A stretch of 9,670 nucleotides of DNA from Candidatus Aminicenantota bacterium. Its GTDB lineage: Bacteria > Acidobacteriota > Aminicenantia > UBA2199. The position numbers and the translations under genes were made by a program. The notes under the pieces were generated by a model. The model made no database searches. It was not told the origin of the DNA and saw nothing but the letters and a program-made list of their open reading frames with translations. Where the stretch lies: positions 1 through 9,670 of the forward strand of contig JAGLQA010000774.1 in NCBI GenBank assembly GCA_023137075.1, read 5' to 3'. Each line of letters starts with the position of its first letter. Position 1 is the first letter of the stretch. Below, in pieces: positions 1 through 7,915 of this stretch.

Positions 1-254
1 TTATTTGCGATCGCGGCAGGGGTGTCGGTTTTTGCGAAGATGAGCCTCAAAAAGTGCCTATTTATCTCTTTACTCTACTTCATCTTTAAATCCGTAGTCG
101 CTGCTTTATTTTCTTATTTAGGCATAAAAATAATGTCTTCTTTATACTAATAACTTGTGGAAGTTTACAAAAAAAAATTAACTTTTTATCTTTAACACTC
201 ACCAGACCGTCGAGATGGTGCGACGCACCTTCTGCGGCTGCCCCCGCCGGGGGC
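1..254. other. Gene-free 3' flank of the macroglobulin gene
   Basis: No convincing coding region is visible on either strand: minus-strand frames entering from the left edge hit stops within about 20 codons, and plus-strand frames are short and lack a ribosome binding site. Positions 1-210 are AT-rich, with a run of nine A at 169-177. Positions 213-254 are GC-rich and hold two short hairpins, listed separately. No tRNA, repeat array or insertion sequence end is seen. A single GCGATCGC palindrome sits at 7-14 without other copies nearby. Confidence 0.6.
213..254 (-). terminator. Tandem GC-rich hairpins directly after the macroglobulin stop codon
   Basis: Hairpin 1 (240-254) has 6-bp arms GCCCCC/GGGGGC with a 3-base loop and abuts the TAG stop at 255-257. 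Hairpin 2 (213-233) has a 5-bp core GGTGC/GCACC with loop GAC, extended past one T-T mismatch by AGA/TCT. On the minus strand neither is followed directly by a T run; the nearest long T tract is at 177-169, about 35 bases further on. They could slow RNA polymerase or protect the 3' end of the mRNA. A classic intrinsic terminator is therefore not demonstrated, and a Rho-dependent end or a structural element is equally possible. Confidence 0.35.
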
Positions 255-3200
255 CTATTTTACCTGGATATTGCGGTTGCTGTTGCGGCCGAACACTTCG
301 GGATTGTACATCTCCTGGCAGACCGTGTTGGGGACAGTGTAGCTGCCGCTGTTGGTGGCTATTACCAGGTAACTCCAACTATGAGCGCCGCGGCGCAGAT
401 AGTCGGCAAATACCTCCACCCGGTCGAAATAGTACTCACTGCGGTAGAAATTTCCCCAATAACCGCCCCATTTGTTGTCCCGGTTGGCTTTCTCCAGATC
501 AAGCTGTTGACCGGTGCGAAAACGGGGATTGAGCACCTTTAAACCGGCGGGTACCGGGTCATTCAATATGACAAAGGAACGCTCCTGGTCCGTGGTCACC
601 TTAACTTCCACGATGTATTTTTCTCCGGGGACAAATTCATCTTCATCGATTTTCGCGCCTTTTAGGGTCTTGTAGGTTTTTCTCACGGCAAAACCACGGT
701 CTATTGCCTCCACTTCGCCTAAGGGATAATACTTGAGCCGCAGCAGGTAATAGAGCATACCCGTGCCTTCCTTACGGAAAGCGATATTTATTTTATCACC
801 GGGTTTATATTTTTTGAGGGCCAGGTCATTTTTCTTTGCTTTTAATTCCCGGCCGGAGAAAATCTCTTTTATTTTTAATTCGTCGTTAAAAAGGACCCTG
901 GCTACAAAATCGGGGGTCTCGTTTTCAAATACGCGGTAATAGGACTCGAAGGAGAGGAAGAGCCGGATATGCTCCTGGGTGGACATGTAACGTTTCTGCT
1001 TCGTGGTCATGGTGAGCCAACGGGCGATCTTCTCCGCATAAGGGAATTTCTTGTAAACCCTGAGCAAGGCATCCAACACGATGGCCGTGGTCTTGACATT
1101 GGATTCATGGACCCACCACCAGGTGTCCCCTTCGTGATTCTCAAAATGGGTCATGGTGGGGGCATCTTTCATCTTGTTGAGTATGGTTTTAGCCAGCACG
1201 GGCTGCATGTGGCTGGGCAGGTCGTTCTTTAATTCCAGGGCCTTGAGTAAGCAGGCTAGACCGGAGAAGGGGATTCGGTCCCTCACTTCGAAAAGATTGT
1301 TCACCGCGTCTTTCATCAGGATATTGTCCATAGAGAGGGCGTAAACCGCGTAGGCTTGCACTAAGAAACAGATGTTTTTGGAATAGGGATACTTGAAGTC
1401 CACGGTATGGTTGGCCACTTTTTTTAAGAATGCCTGGGCCCGGGAGAGCATTGTGCTTTCGATCTCATAACCCCGTTTCTTTGCTTCCATGATAAACTCG
1501 ACGGCATAACAGGTGAGGTATGCGCCGGCATGGTAACTATCGGGATAATATTTAAAAGCGCCGTCGTTGCCCTGGTATTTGGACAAAAGTTTTAACAGTG
1601 CCTTGATCCGTGTGTTTATCTCGTCCCGGCTCATATCAAGCAGCCCGTAGGTCAGTAAGAAATCGCCTGCCACTAACAGCGGCATTTGCTTGGATATTCT
1701 CTGCTCCAGGCAGTCATAGGGAAACTCCTGGAGGATATCGAAGTTCCGCTTGACGCCTACCATGGCGGAAGATGCCAGGGTGATTTCAAGATTATCCAGG
1801 GGCCTGAAGGTCCCGCCCGGCACAATCACCTGCTCTTTCAGCGGTTTGTCGTCTACCCGGCCGAAGTTTGCCGCTGCTTCGAGAAATTGCGGCATCCTGA
1901 CCGGGATTTCCTGGTAAAGTCCATCCTGGTAGGGCCCGCCCCGGGCTTTGAAGGTGAGTTTGGCTGTTTCCAGGGATTTCACTTCAAACTTGAACCAGAC
2001 GGGCCGGGTCATACCGGGTTTGAGCGTGACTCGCTTCTCATCCTGGTCTCCGGCAATTCGCCCGATATTTTCGGCTTCGACTGCCACCGAGATATCTAAC
2101 TTTTCATCCGAGTTATTGGTCACCGTTACGCCGGCGGAAAATTTATCTCCCACCCTGGAGAAATCCGTCAACGCGGGCTTTAGTATGATCTTCTTCTTGA
2201 CCAGAAGATCTTTGCTGCCCCGGCCGAACCTGTCTTTTGCGGTTCCTGCCGCGGCCATGGCTTTGAAGGTGGTCAGGTTGTCCGGTAATTTGAATGACAC
2301 CTTTGCTTTGCCGGAGCGGTCGGTGAGCAGGAAGGCGGTATAATAGGCGCTCTCCTTGAAGTTCTTTCGTACTACCACGCTACCGAAAGCCGATTCGCCG
2401 CTGCCGCCGCCGGGATCCTCTCCTTTTTCTTTAAACTCTCTCCGGCCCAACACATCGTTCAGGGTGGAGACGGTTTTTACATCTAAGGCGCGGTTGGCCC
2501 AGAAGAAGGTAAAGGGATTGGGCAGTTGATAACCCACTAAGTTTAACACCCCTTTATCTACGATGGAGAGACACACTTCCGCTTCGACGGGATTGCCCGC
2601 TTTGTCGGTGACGGATAATTCCAAATTGACGGTGCCTCCGGGTTCGTAGGATGTTTTATCCGCCTTCACTTTTACCTGCAGTTCTTTTTCACCGGCGTCG
2701 ATCTTGAGCTCTTTGTAGCCGGCGTAAAATTCGGGTTTCCCGATATCGTTTCCTTCTTCATCCCATTTTAAGCCGGTTCTCTCTTTCAGTATGATCACAT
2801 TTACGAAGGCGTTGGGCATAAAGTCTTTGGCCACGGGTATTTTGACCGTATCGGCATTGCCTTTCATGCGAATGACCTTTGACCACATGACCTTTTCCCG
2901 TTCCACCGTTACTAAAGCGGTGGAGGTCTCGAAAGGTGATTTGATCAGTAGTTCGATGGTGTCGCCGGGCTGGTATTTTTTTTTATCGGTCACTAAATCG
3001 ATGATTCGCCCTTCATTTACGCCCCAGGAGACATAACCGGAACCGGTGATATAAAAATTGCCGGTGGTGGTGATTGTGTTTTTGTATTTATCTTTTCCGG
3101 TAACCGTGACCTTGTAATAACCGGTTTTCTTGAAGGAGTATTCCTTTTCATAGGTGCCGGCAGGCAGTTCGACTTCTTCCTCTAAGATATTTTCGATATG

Positions 3201-5969
3201 TTTTTGCCATTCCCAGCGCAGTGCGCCTGAGGCATCTTTTTTTTGAAAGGATTTCCACTCTTCGCGGGTGATTTTCAGGTCAAGCTCCGTGTCTTTGAAA
3301 ATCTTACCCTCCGGGTTTACGGTTACCAGGAATAGTTTCCCGGGTTTGTTTTGCTTGAAGAAATAGGACCCGGTTTTTAGGCCGATATAGTATTGGCCCC
3401 GGTGAACTATTATGGACCTGCTGCCGCCGATGCGGTTGTTGTCTTTATCTTTGACTTCTCCGTGCACGGTCAGGCGCACCGAGTTCTTGCCGGCAAAGCT
3501 AAAATCGTCTTTCTCGTATTTGTAATTCCCCTCGGTATCGAGTTTGAAATTTTTGTTAAAGATGGTGCGGCGGATGTGTGATTCATAGATTCCGAAGATG
3601 TAGCGGCCCCAGCCTTTCGGTTCGTAGTAGGTGTTCCGGATCGTCCAGACACAATTGCCTTCCGCTTTAATCATGGGCGTACCGAAGAGATACCTGCCGT
3701 TGACACGGCCGGAAAAATCTTCTCCCGCAATCAACCGGTCCTGGTCGAAGCTGACTTTGACCTCAAATTTGGCCGGCTTGTACTCTTCCACCGAGAATGT
3801 GAGGTCTTTAGAAAAATTGCTGTTCGCCAACGCTACCTTAAAATGGATGCGGTAAAAACCGGTGGGTGCGTCTTCGGGAAGGTCAAACTCACCGGCAAAG
3901 GTGCCGAACCGGGTAAAATCCCCCTTTTTGATCGTAAACTTGTGAATATTTTGGCTCCGGGAGTTCACCACTTCGACCTTTATATTTTTCAACCGCGGAG
4001 TTTGCATATCACCGCCCACGATCTGTCTCAGGATGCCCTTAAATTTGACGGTTTGACCGGCTTTGTAGAGATGTTTGTCCGTGAAGGTTAACAGGTAGTC
4101 GTAAAAATAATCCGGGTTGTAGTTGTAATCGAACCCGGATTCGTACATATAGTTCCACATATCGAACATTTCACGCTTTTTGCCCCAGATAAAAGCCGGT
4201 TTCGGGCCGGAAAATATCAAGGTGTCGAAGAGGTTGTATTTTCCCAGGATAGACAGCGGGGCATTATAGACGGCGAGGCCGCTCTTATCGCTTTTGATCG
4301 CCCCGGCGTTAAAATCGTAAATTTTGAAATTGGTCTTGCCCACCGGTTCGCCGCTCTTCATATTAAAGGGCATTAAAAATATCTGGGTGGGGCTGTATTT
4401 GGCCACTAAAGATATATCGGTTAACTGGAACACATGACCGGGATAATATGTGCGCGTTGTTCCACTAAAATAGATAAAATAAAACCCCGGTTTTGTGATA
4501 TTAATATTTTTGAGTTTAAACCCTAAGGTATAGTCCCGGTTTTTTTGCACCGGTATCTGCCAGGTGTAGGCGCTGCAGGTTTTTAAATCGATTTTATCCA
4601 TATGCAGGTAGCTGGATTTCGTCATCTTTTTTATCTCTTCCGGGGATAGTTTTTTGTAAAGAACCTCTGATTGAAAGATGTTGCGCACATTGACGGGGAT
4701 GGATTTTTCAAGATAGTTTTCCAGTACGAAGTGGGCCGGGTAGGGGGGGTAGAGGTATGGCGAATAGTCGAGGCATTTAATAACGTACTTTTTCTCCTCC
4801 CCTAATTCGTTGCTGTATTGGTCCTCCACATCCGCCGGAACGGTCATGGTATAGGTGGCGCCCGGCGTGAATTTGCCGTGAATATGAAAAACACGGGGGT
4901 TCCAGTTACTTTCTTTGTTGATTTCCGCTTCCGGTTCGAAGCGAATCTTATCGAGAAAATTTTTAATCGGCACCGGGTTGGAGAATTCGATCCGGATACC
5001 GATGTCGGGCATAAATTCCTTCGCTGCCGAAAGTATTTCAAATCTTTCATAGGTTCGAAATGTCAATGTCCGGGGAGTTTGCAGGCCGATATTCCCCTCC
5101 AAAGGCGGCAGTCCCTTCAGGAAATTGACCTTAATAAAAGTAGCAATGGGATAGTCCGCTTTCGGGGTTATGGTAATAAATTTTTTATGGTTTTTCCGGT
5201 CGGTTTTCCAGTAGTAGAGGATTTTTCGCTCTTTATCGTTGCTGTACCTAATTTTGAAGTAGTGCTCTCCTTTATCGGAGGTAATCTTGATATACTCTTT
5301 CATCCGGTCCGGGTCCACGTCCTGGGAAAACTGGACCAGGACTTTTTGATCTAAAGTCTGCCATTTTTTATTATGGTAGGGTTTGGTCCGCCTAATCGTG
5401 ATAGTCGGGGTGTTGAAACTCCAGGTTTTCTGGTCGATCTTTTTCCCGGAAAAGGCGGTATAACCTTTAAAGCTTACCCGGTATTGTGAGGATGGCTTTA
5501 ACTTCTCATCCATGCGAAAGCAGTAGGTGGTAGAGCTTTTCCAGTAACCTTCGCCTTTAATATGGGGATAGATTTCGATAAGAGAGGGCGCGTCCTTATC
5601 GATCTTTTTCAAGGGAGCCACGGGCTCGGAAAAGGTGATATTCATTTCATCCACTTCGTCGACCCGGCGGGTCTGGCCCTGGGGGTGGTAGGAAACCACG
5701 TGGACTTTTGAGGCGGCGGTTTTGGCATCACCCATCTCTAAGGTGTCCATATCGGTGGACAGCATCTGCAGCCATTTTTGCGAGGAGAGATCCGGGGTAG
5801 CATCCAGCTCGATTTTTTGCGGTTCCGGTGTCTGCCGGGCAGCCTCGGTGGGCTGTGCCTCCTCTTTTTTTTCATCTTTGCCGCATCCGCTCATGAATAA
5901 GAGCGAAACAAAAACCGTCAGAAGTAAAATAATAAGAAGCCTCTTTGTTTTGCTTGATTGTGTGCTCAT
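255..5969 (-). CDS. Bacterial alpha-2-macroglobulin family lipoprotein with thioester
   Basis: Likely a periplasmic, membrane-anchored broad protease inhibitor of the YfhM (bacterial alpha-2-macroglobulin) family. Relatives trap proteases after cleavage of a bait region and link to them through a thioester. Seen in the sequence: an n-region with KTKR, a hydrophobic stretch, then lipobox MSGC at Cys29; Ig-like (Big_5-like) domains at about 88-310, the first with ITFSEPVAP; a macroglobulin N domain at about 628-723 (TDKHLYKAGQTVKFKG); a YQPGDT domain near residue 1000; a Gly/Ser-rich likely bait loop near 1175-1196; the A2M domain with LPDNLTTF near 1228; the thioester CLEQ at Cys1420-Gln1423 (bases 1701-1712), followed by the helical thioester domain; and a C-terminal domain with PVPAGLKVLNPRF. 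The length of 1904 aa exceeds the roughly 1650 aa of E. coli YfhM. The start at 5969 is chosen because AAGGA lies 8 bases upstream and gives a compact signal peptide. In-frame ATGs at 5978 and 6005 are possible; the one at 6005 would leave only about 11 bases of leader from the proximal promoter. No pbpC neighbour is visible. Confidence 0.95.
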   Translation of the reverse strand: MSTQSSKTKRLLIILLLTVFVSLLFMSGCGKDEKKEEAQPTEAARQTPEPQKIELDATPDLSSQKWLQMLSTDMDTLEMGDAKTAASKVHVVSYHPQGQTRRVDEVDEMNITFSEPVAPLKKIDKDAPSLIEIYPHIKGEGYWKSSTTYCFRMDEKLKPSSQYRVSFKGYTAFSGKKIDQKTWSFNTPTITIRRTKPYHNKKWQTLDQKVLVQFSQDVDPDRMKEYIKITSDKGEHYFKIRYSNDKERKILYYWKTDRKNHKKFITITPKADYPIATFIKVNFLKGLPPLEGNIGLQTPRTLTFRTYERFEILSAAKEFMPDIGIRIEFSNPVPIKNFLDKIRFEPEAEINKESNWNPRVFHIHGKFTPGATYTMTVPADVEDQYSNELGEEKKYVIKCLDYSPYLYPPYPAHFVLENYLEKSIPVNVRNIFQSEVLYKKLSPEEIKKMTKSSYLHMDKIDLKTCSAYTWQIPVQKNRDYTLGFKLKNINITKPGFYFIYFSGTTRTYYPGHVFQLTDISLVAKYSPTQIFLMPFNMKSGEPVGKTNFKIYDFNAGAIKSDKSGLAVYNAPLSILGKYNLFDTLIFSGPKPAFIWGKKREMFDMWNYMYESGFDYNYNPDYFYDYLLTFTDKHLYKAGQTVKFKGILRQIVGGDMQTPRLKNIKVEVVNSRSQNIHKFTIKKGDFTRFGTFAGEFDLPEDAPTGFYRIHFKVALANSNFSKDLTFSVEEYKPAKFEVKVSFDQDRLIAGEDFSGRVNGRYLFGTPMIKAEGNCVWTIRNTYYEPKGWGRYIFGIYESHIRRTIFNKNFKLDTEGNYKYEKDDFSFAGKNSVRLTVHGEVKDKDNNRIGGSRSIIVHRGQYYIGLKTGSYFFKQNKPGKLFLVTVNPEGKIFKDTELDLKITREEWKSFQKKDASGALRWEWQKHIENILEEEVELPAGTYEKEYSFKKTGYYKVTVTGKDKYKNTITTTGNFYITGSGYVSWGVNEGRIIDLVTDKKKYQPGDTIELLIKSPFETSTALVTVEREKVMWSKVIRMKGNADTVKIPVAKDFMPNAFVNVIILKERTGLKWDEEGNDIGKPEFYAGYKELKIDAGEKELQVKVKADKTSYEPGGTVNLELSVTDKAGNPVEAEVCLSIVDKGVLNLVGYQLPNPFTFFWANRALDVKTVSTLNDVLGRREFKEKGEDPGGGSGESAFGSVVVRKNFKESAYYTAFLLTDRSGKAKVSFKLPDNLTTFKAMAAAGTAKDRFGRGSKDLLVKKKIILKPALTDFSRVGDKFSAGVTVTNNSDEKLDISVAVEAENIGRIAGDQDEKRVTLKPGMTRPVWFKFEVKSLETAKLTFKARGGPYQDGLYQEIPVRMPQFLEAAANFGRVDDKPLKEQVIVPGGTFRPLDNLEITLASSAMVGVKRNFDILQEFPYDCLEQRISKQMPLLVAGDFLLTYGLLDMSRDEINTRIKALLKLLSKYQGNDGAFKYYPDSYHAGAYLTCYAVEFIMEAKKRGYEIESTMLSRAQAFLKKVANHTVDFKYPYSKNICFLVQAYAVYALSMDNILMKDAVNNLFEVRDRIPFSGLACLLKALELKNDLPSHMQPVLAKTILNKMKDAPTMTHFENHEGDTWWWVHESNVKTTAIVLDALLRVYKKFPYAEKIARWLTMTTKQKRYMSTQEHIRLFLSFESYYRVFENETPDFVARVLFNDELKIKEIFSGRELKAKKNDLALKKYKPGDKINIAFRKEGTGMLYYLLRLKYYPLGEVEAIDRGFAVRKTYKTLKGAKIDEDEFVPGEKYIVEVKVTTDQERSFVILNDPVPAGLKVLNPRFRTGQQLDLEKANRDNKWGGYWGNFYRSEYYFDRVEVFADYLRRGAHSWSYLVIATNSGSYTVPNTVCQEMYNPEVFGRNSNRNIQVK
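1701..1712 (-). other. Thioester motif CLEQ of the macroglobulin
   Basis: These four codons encode Cys-Leu-Glu-Gln, preceded by FPYD and followed by RISKQMPLL. In thioester-bearing macroglobulins the Cys and Gln side chains form the internal thioester that captures the attacking protease. The motif is intact, so this copy belongs to the thioester-active branch rather than the branch that has lost it. The following residues, about 1452-1490, include YQGNDGAF and YLTCYAVEFI, as expected for the alpha/alpha toroid thioester domain. Confidence 0.9.
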
Positions 5970-5977
5970 TTTTTTCA

Positions 5978-5982
5978 TCCTT
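5978..5982 (-). promoter_or_regulatory. Ribosome binding site deciding the macroglobulin start
   Basis: On the minus strand AAGGA is followed by 8 bases and then the ATG at 5969. This spacing is ideal, whereas the ATG at 5978 overlaps the motif. The ATG at 6005 has only GGTGAT six bases upstream, which pairs with the outer part of the anti-SD sequence. This favours 5969 as the main start. Confidence 0.6.
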
Positions 5983-6023
5983 ATACCATTTTTTTTTGAA
6001 TCCATTTTTTTATCACCGGCAAT

Positions 6024-6052
6024 ATTATACTCCTCATCACACTTTTTTTAAA
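6024..6052 (-). promoter_or_regulatory. Proximal promoter of the macroglobulin gene
   Basis: The minus strand shows a perfect TATAAT at 6029-6024 and a weak -35, TTTAAA (4 of 6 matches to TTGACA), at 6052-6047, with a 17-base spacer. The predicted start point near 6017 leaves about 48 bases of leader to the ATG at 5969. The -10 lies in the 13-mer GGAGTATAATATT, which also occurs in the promoter at 9261-9287. This is motif matching only. Confidence 0.5.
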
Positions 6053-6166
6053 TATAAATACAATATTTTCCTTAAATTATAATAATTTGCGGCGAATTCC
6101 CTTCCTGAGGCGCACTCAATCATGAACTGCTGCTCGCTTTCCCAAAACAATCACCCCATCCGGCAA

Positions 6167-6180
6167 TTCTAATTTTAGAA
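6167..6180. promoter_or_regulatory. 14-bp palindrome, possible operator
   Basis: TTCTAATTTTAGAA has perfect 6-bp arms around a 2-base centre. It lies just downstream of a possible distal promoter at 6191-6219, in the position where a repressor would block transcription. AT-rich DNA produces such palindromes by chance, and no regulator gene is present nearby, so the assignment is weak. Confidence 0.25.
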
Positions 6181-6190
6181 CCGCACAGAT

Positions 6191-6219
6191 TGTATATTAT
6201 TAAAACATATTTTTGTCAT
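6191..6219 (-). promoter_or_regulatory. Possible distal promoter upstream of the macroglobulin gene
   Basis: The minus strand shows ATGACA (5 of 6) at 6219-6214, a 17-base spacer and TATACA (4 of 6) at 6196-6191. Transcription would begin near 6184 and give a leader of about 215 bases before the ATG at 5969. The surrounding DNA is very AT-rich, which raises the chance of a false match. Confidence 0.3.
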
Positions 6220-6237
6220 TTTTTTTGTTAGAAGTCG

Positions 6238-6300
6238 AAAAAATGCCTCGGATTTAAAGTCGATGCTTAAAGCGACAGCATTGAAGGGCCGCCGGAGGCA
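6238..6300 (-). terminator. Branched intrinsic terminator after the TIM-barrel protein gene
   Basis: Reading the minus strand, TGCCTCCGG (6300-6292) pairs with CCGAGGCA (6251-6244) with one bulged C, and six T follow at 6243-6238. Inside the long loop a second stem forms between TCAATGCT (6284-6277) and AGCATCGA (6267-6260), 8 bp with one wobble and a 9-base loop. The element begins about 18 bases after the stop of the gene at 6319. Stem plus T tract fits Rho-independent termination; the stacked, branched shape is unusual. Confidence 0.6.
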
Positions 6301-6318
6301 GCATAATATTCCGGGAAG

Positions 6319-7890
6319 CTACCGGTGATTTAAGTGAATATTATAAATCGGGTGTCTTAAATTGGTTTCAATCACAATGCCCCGGTAAGAAGGATGATTC
6401 CTCCTGGCCCAGGCGTCTAAATCCCACAAAAATCTCTGCATGGCGGTTTCACTTAATAACCTTTCGCAGGAAACCTCCCGGCCCACACTTTTGCCTCCCA
6501 ATAAAATCGTGATGGAAACCGTGCGCCGCTTGCCGAGGTTGTCGGCATACCGCAGGTATTTTCCCACGATAGCCTTCTGCTTCTCCAGAGTGCAGCCGAA
6601 ATAACTCATTAAAATCGGGTAGTCCACATTTTTCAGCATCCAGTAGCGGGTGGAATCGCTAACCCCGCTGTTACCCTTCACCTCGAGGGTGGTGAAAGCC
6701 GCGTACTTGATGCCCCATTTATGCACCGCTCTCAGGTTGCGGTCGAATTTACCTTTATTAAAATCGACAAATTCCGAGTCATCGACGATGGTATCGATTC
6801 CCAATTCAGGATGCTTTTTCAGAAATTCGGCAAAGTGCTCGATGGGGTAGTCCAATTCGGCATATAAAAAATTTATCACCTCGATCCCGGATGCATAAAA
6901 GGCATCCACAATGGGTTTGAATTTTTTGTAGGATTCCGCGTTGAATTCCGGGCCCATGGGCAGGCCGGGATTTAAGTTGATATGTTTTATCCTGTTTTTG
7001 CGTAGATAGCTAAAAAGGGACCGCAGCCCGGTCACGTTAAAATCCTGTTTCCAGGCACTCTGCCACACATCCATGGCCAGGAAATAGGGGGACCCGATTC
7101 TTGCCGCCCTTACCGGTTTTTCTCTTTTGATAGATTCTCTCACTTTTATTTCAGGGACCGAAGATTCTTCTTTCTTAATTCTACTTTCGGGTTTGGTCTC
7201 CGGCGCCGGCCCAGGTCCCGTCACATCATATATATTCACTAATTTTTCAAATCCAGCGGCCCATTCCGGCTCTTTCCTTTTAAAACCTTTTAGAATTTCG
7301 TTTATCGCCGTAAGGATGCGACTCTTTTCTTCGTAACGCTGAGCCTTTCTTAATTTATTTAATTCTTCCAATACACGTTCTTTCTTTTCTCTTATAAACC
7401 CTTTGGCATATTTAAGATCATTCGCGGGCAGGCAGGTTGAGTCTACTAATTGATGGAATAATTCGATGGCCCGGCTGATATTCCTGTTTTGCTCAGCCAG
7501 GTATGCGGTCCTGAAAATCCCGGCATCTTCGCTGCAGGGGTCTTTCGGGGGCGGTTTGAACGTTTTTTGAGCGGCTTCATCTTTGAGACTATCCCGGTGG
7601 TCCGCTAAATATTTTAAATCCTCAAGGATTTTTTCAAATCTTACCTTAGCCGTGTAATAGTCGCCTTGATTATAGAATGTTTCCGCCTTTTGAAACCGTT
7701 CCCCAAGCTGCTGCCAACGATTCTTAAATTTTCTGTCTAACTTGAAAATTTTAACATAATTGCCCCGGATTGTTTGCAGTTGCCGGTAAAGCTCGCCTGC
7801 TTCTGTTTTATAAGCGACTTTTTCACTTGCTGTTAAATACCCGGAAAAAATAAAAATTATAACGATATGAATTACATTGAATTTTTTCAT
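6319..7890 (-). CDS. Exported protein with TPR-like half and TIM-barrel-like half, function unknown
   Basis: I do not recognise this family. The 523-aa product has a signal peptide (residues 1-21, MKKFNVIHIVIIFIFSGYL then a TA|S-type cleavage site). A helical region follows at about 25-220 with TPR-like units, for example residues 68-92 and 122-153, and two cysteines at 119 and 153 that might pair. A Pro/Glu/Lys linker spans about 223-262. The C-terminal part, about 268-523, alternates hydrophobic strands and helices like a TIM barrel, and several strands end in acidic residues: Asp274, Glu345 and Asp347, Asp370 and Asp371, Glu403 and Glu508. This resembles the layout of glycoside hydrolase barrels, so a periplasmic carbohydrate-acting enzyme is possible, but no family signature is certain. 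The ATG at 7890 is chosen because it gives a normal signal peptide and lies beyond the upstream terminator; it lacks a Shine-Dalgarno. A GTG at 7941 has AAGGA 7 bases upstream but sits inside the hairpin. Confidence 0.8.
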   Translation of the reverse strand: MKKFNVIHIVIIFIFSGYLTASEKVAYKTEAGELYRQLQTIRGNYVKIFKLDRKFKNRWQQLGERFQKAETFYNQGDYYTAKVRFEKILEDLKYLADHRDSLKDEAAQKTFKPPPKDPCSEDAGIFRTAYLAEQNRNISRAIELFHQLVDSTCLPANDLKYAKGFIREKKERVLEELNKLRKAQRYEEKSRILTAINEILKGFKRKEPEWAAGFEKLVNIYDVTGPGPAPETKPESRIKKEESSVPEIKVRESIKREKPVRAARIGSPYFLAMDVWQSAWKQDFNVTGLRSLFSYLRKNRIKHINLNPGLPMGPEFNAESYKKFKPIVDAFYASGIEVINFLYAELDYPIEHFAEFLKKHPELGIDTIVDDSEFVDFNKGKFDRNLRAVHKWGIKYAAFTTLEVKGNSGVSDSTRYWMLKNVDYPILMSYFGCTLEKQKAIVGKYLRYADNLGKRRTVSITILLGGKSVGREVSCERLLSETAMQRFLWDLDAWARRNHPSYRGIVIETNLRHPIYNIHLNHR

Positions 7891-7915
7891 TTGATTTGTT
7901 ATTGTATTCTCTATT

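Noticed and set aside
7..14. GCGATCGC palindrome as a cyanobacterial HIP1 element
   Set aside because: Single copy seen here, while HIP1 genomes carry it very often; nothing else suggests a cyanobacterium.
169..177. Run of nine A (T on the minus strand) as terminator tail of the macroglobulin
   Set aside because: No stem directly precedes it on the minus strand; the GC hairpins end about 35 bases earlier.
215..532. Plus-strand open frame, Cys- and Arg-rich, opposite the macroglobulin end
   Set aside because: It lies antisense to a clearly real gene, has no ribosome binding site and has the skewed composition of a mirror frame.
4818..5354. Plus-strand open frame of 178 codons
   Set aside because: Fully antisense to the Ig-like domains of the macroglobulin; no start signals and no recognisable domain.
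5981..6022. Possible leader peptide beginning at a TTG after GGAG, ending in TAA at the macroglobulin ribosome binding site
   Set aside because: The GGAG and TTG overlap the likely -10 region, so it would only be transcribed from the uncertain distal promoter; the start codon is weak.
6037..6123. Small minus-strand frame of 28 codons in the macroglobulin upstream region
   Set aside because: No Shine-Dalgarno before the ATG, and the product shows no recognisable feature; chance is sufficient.
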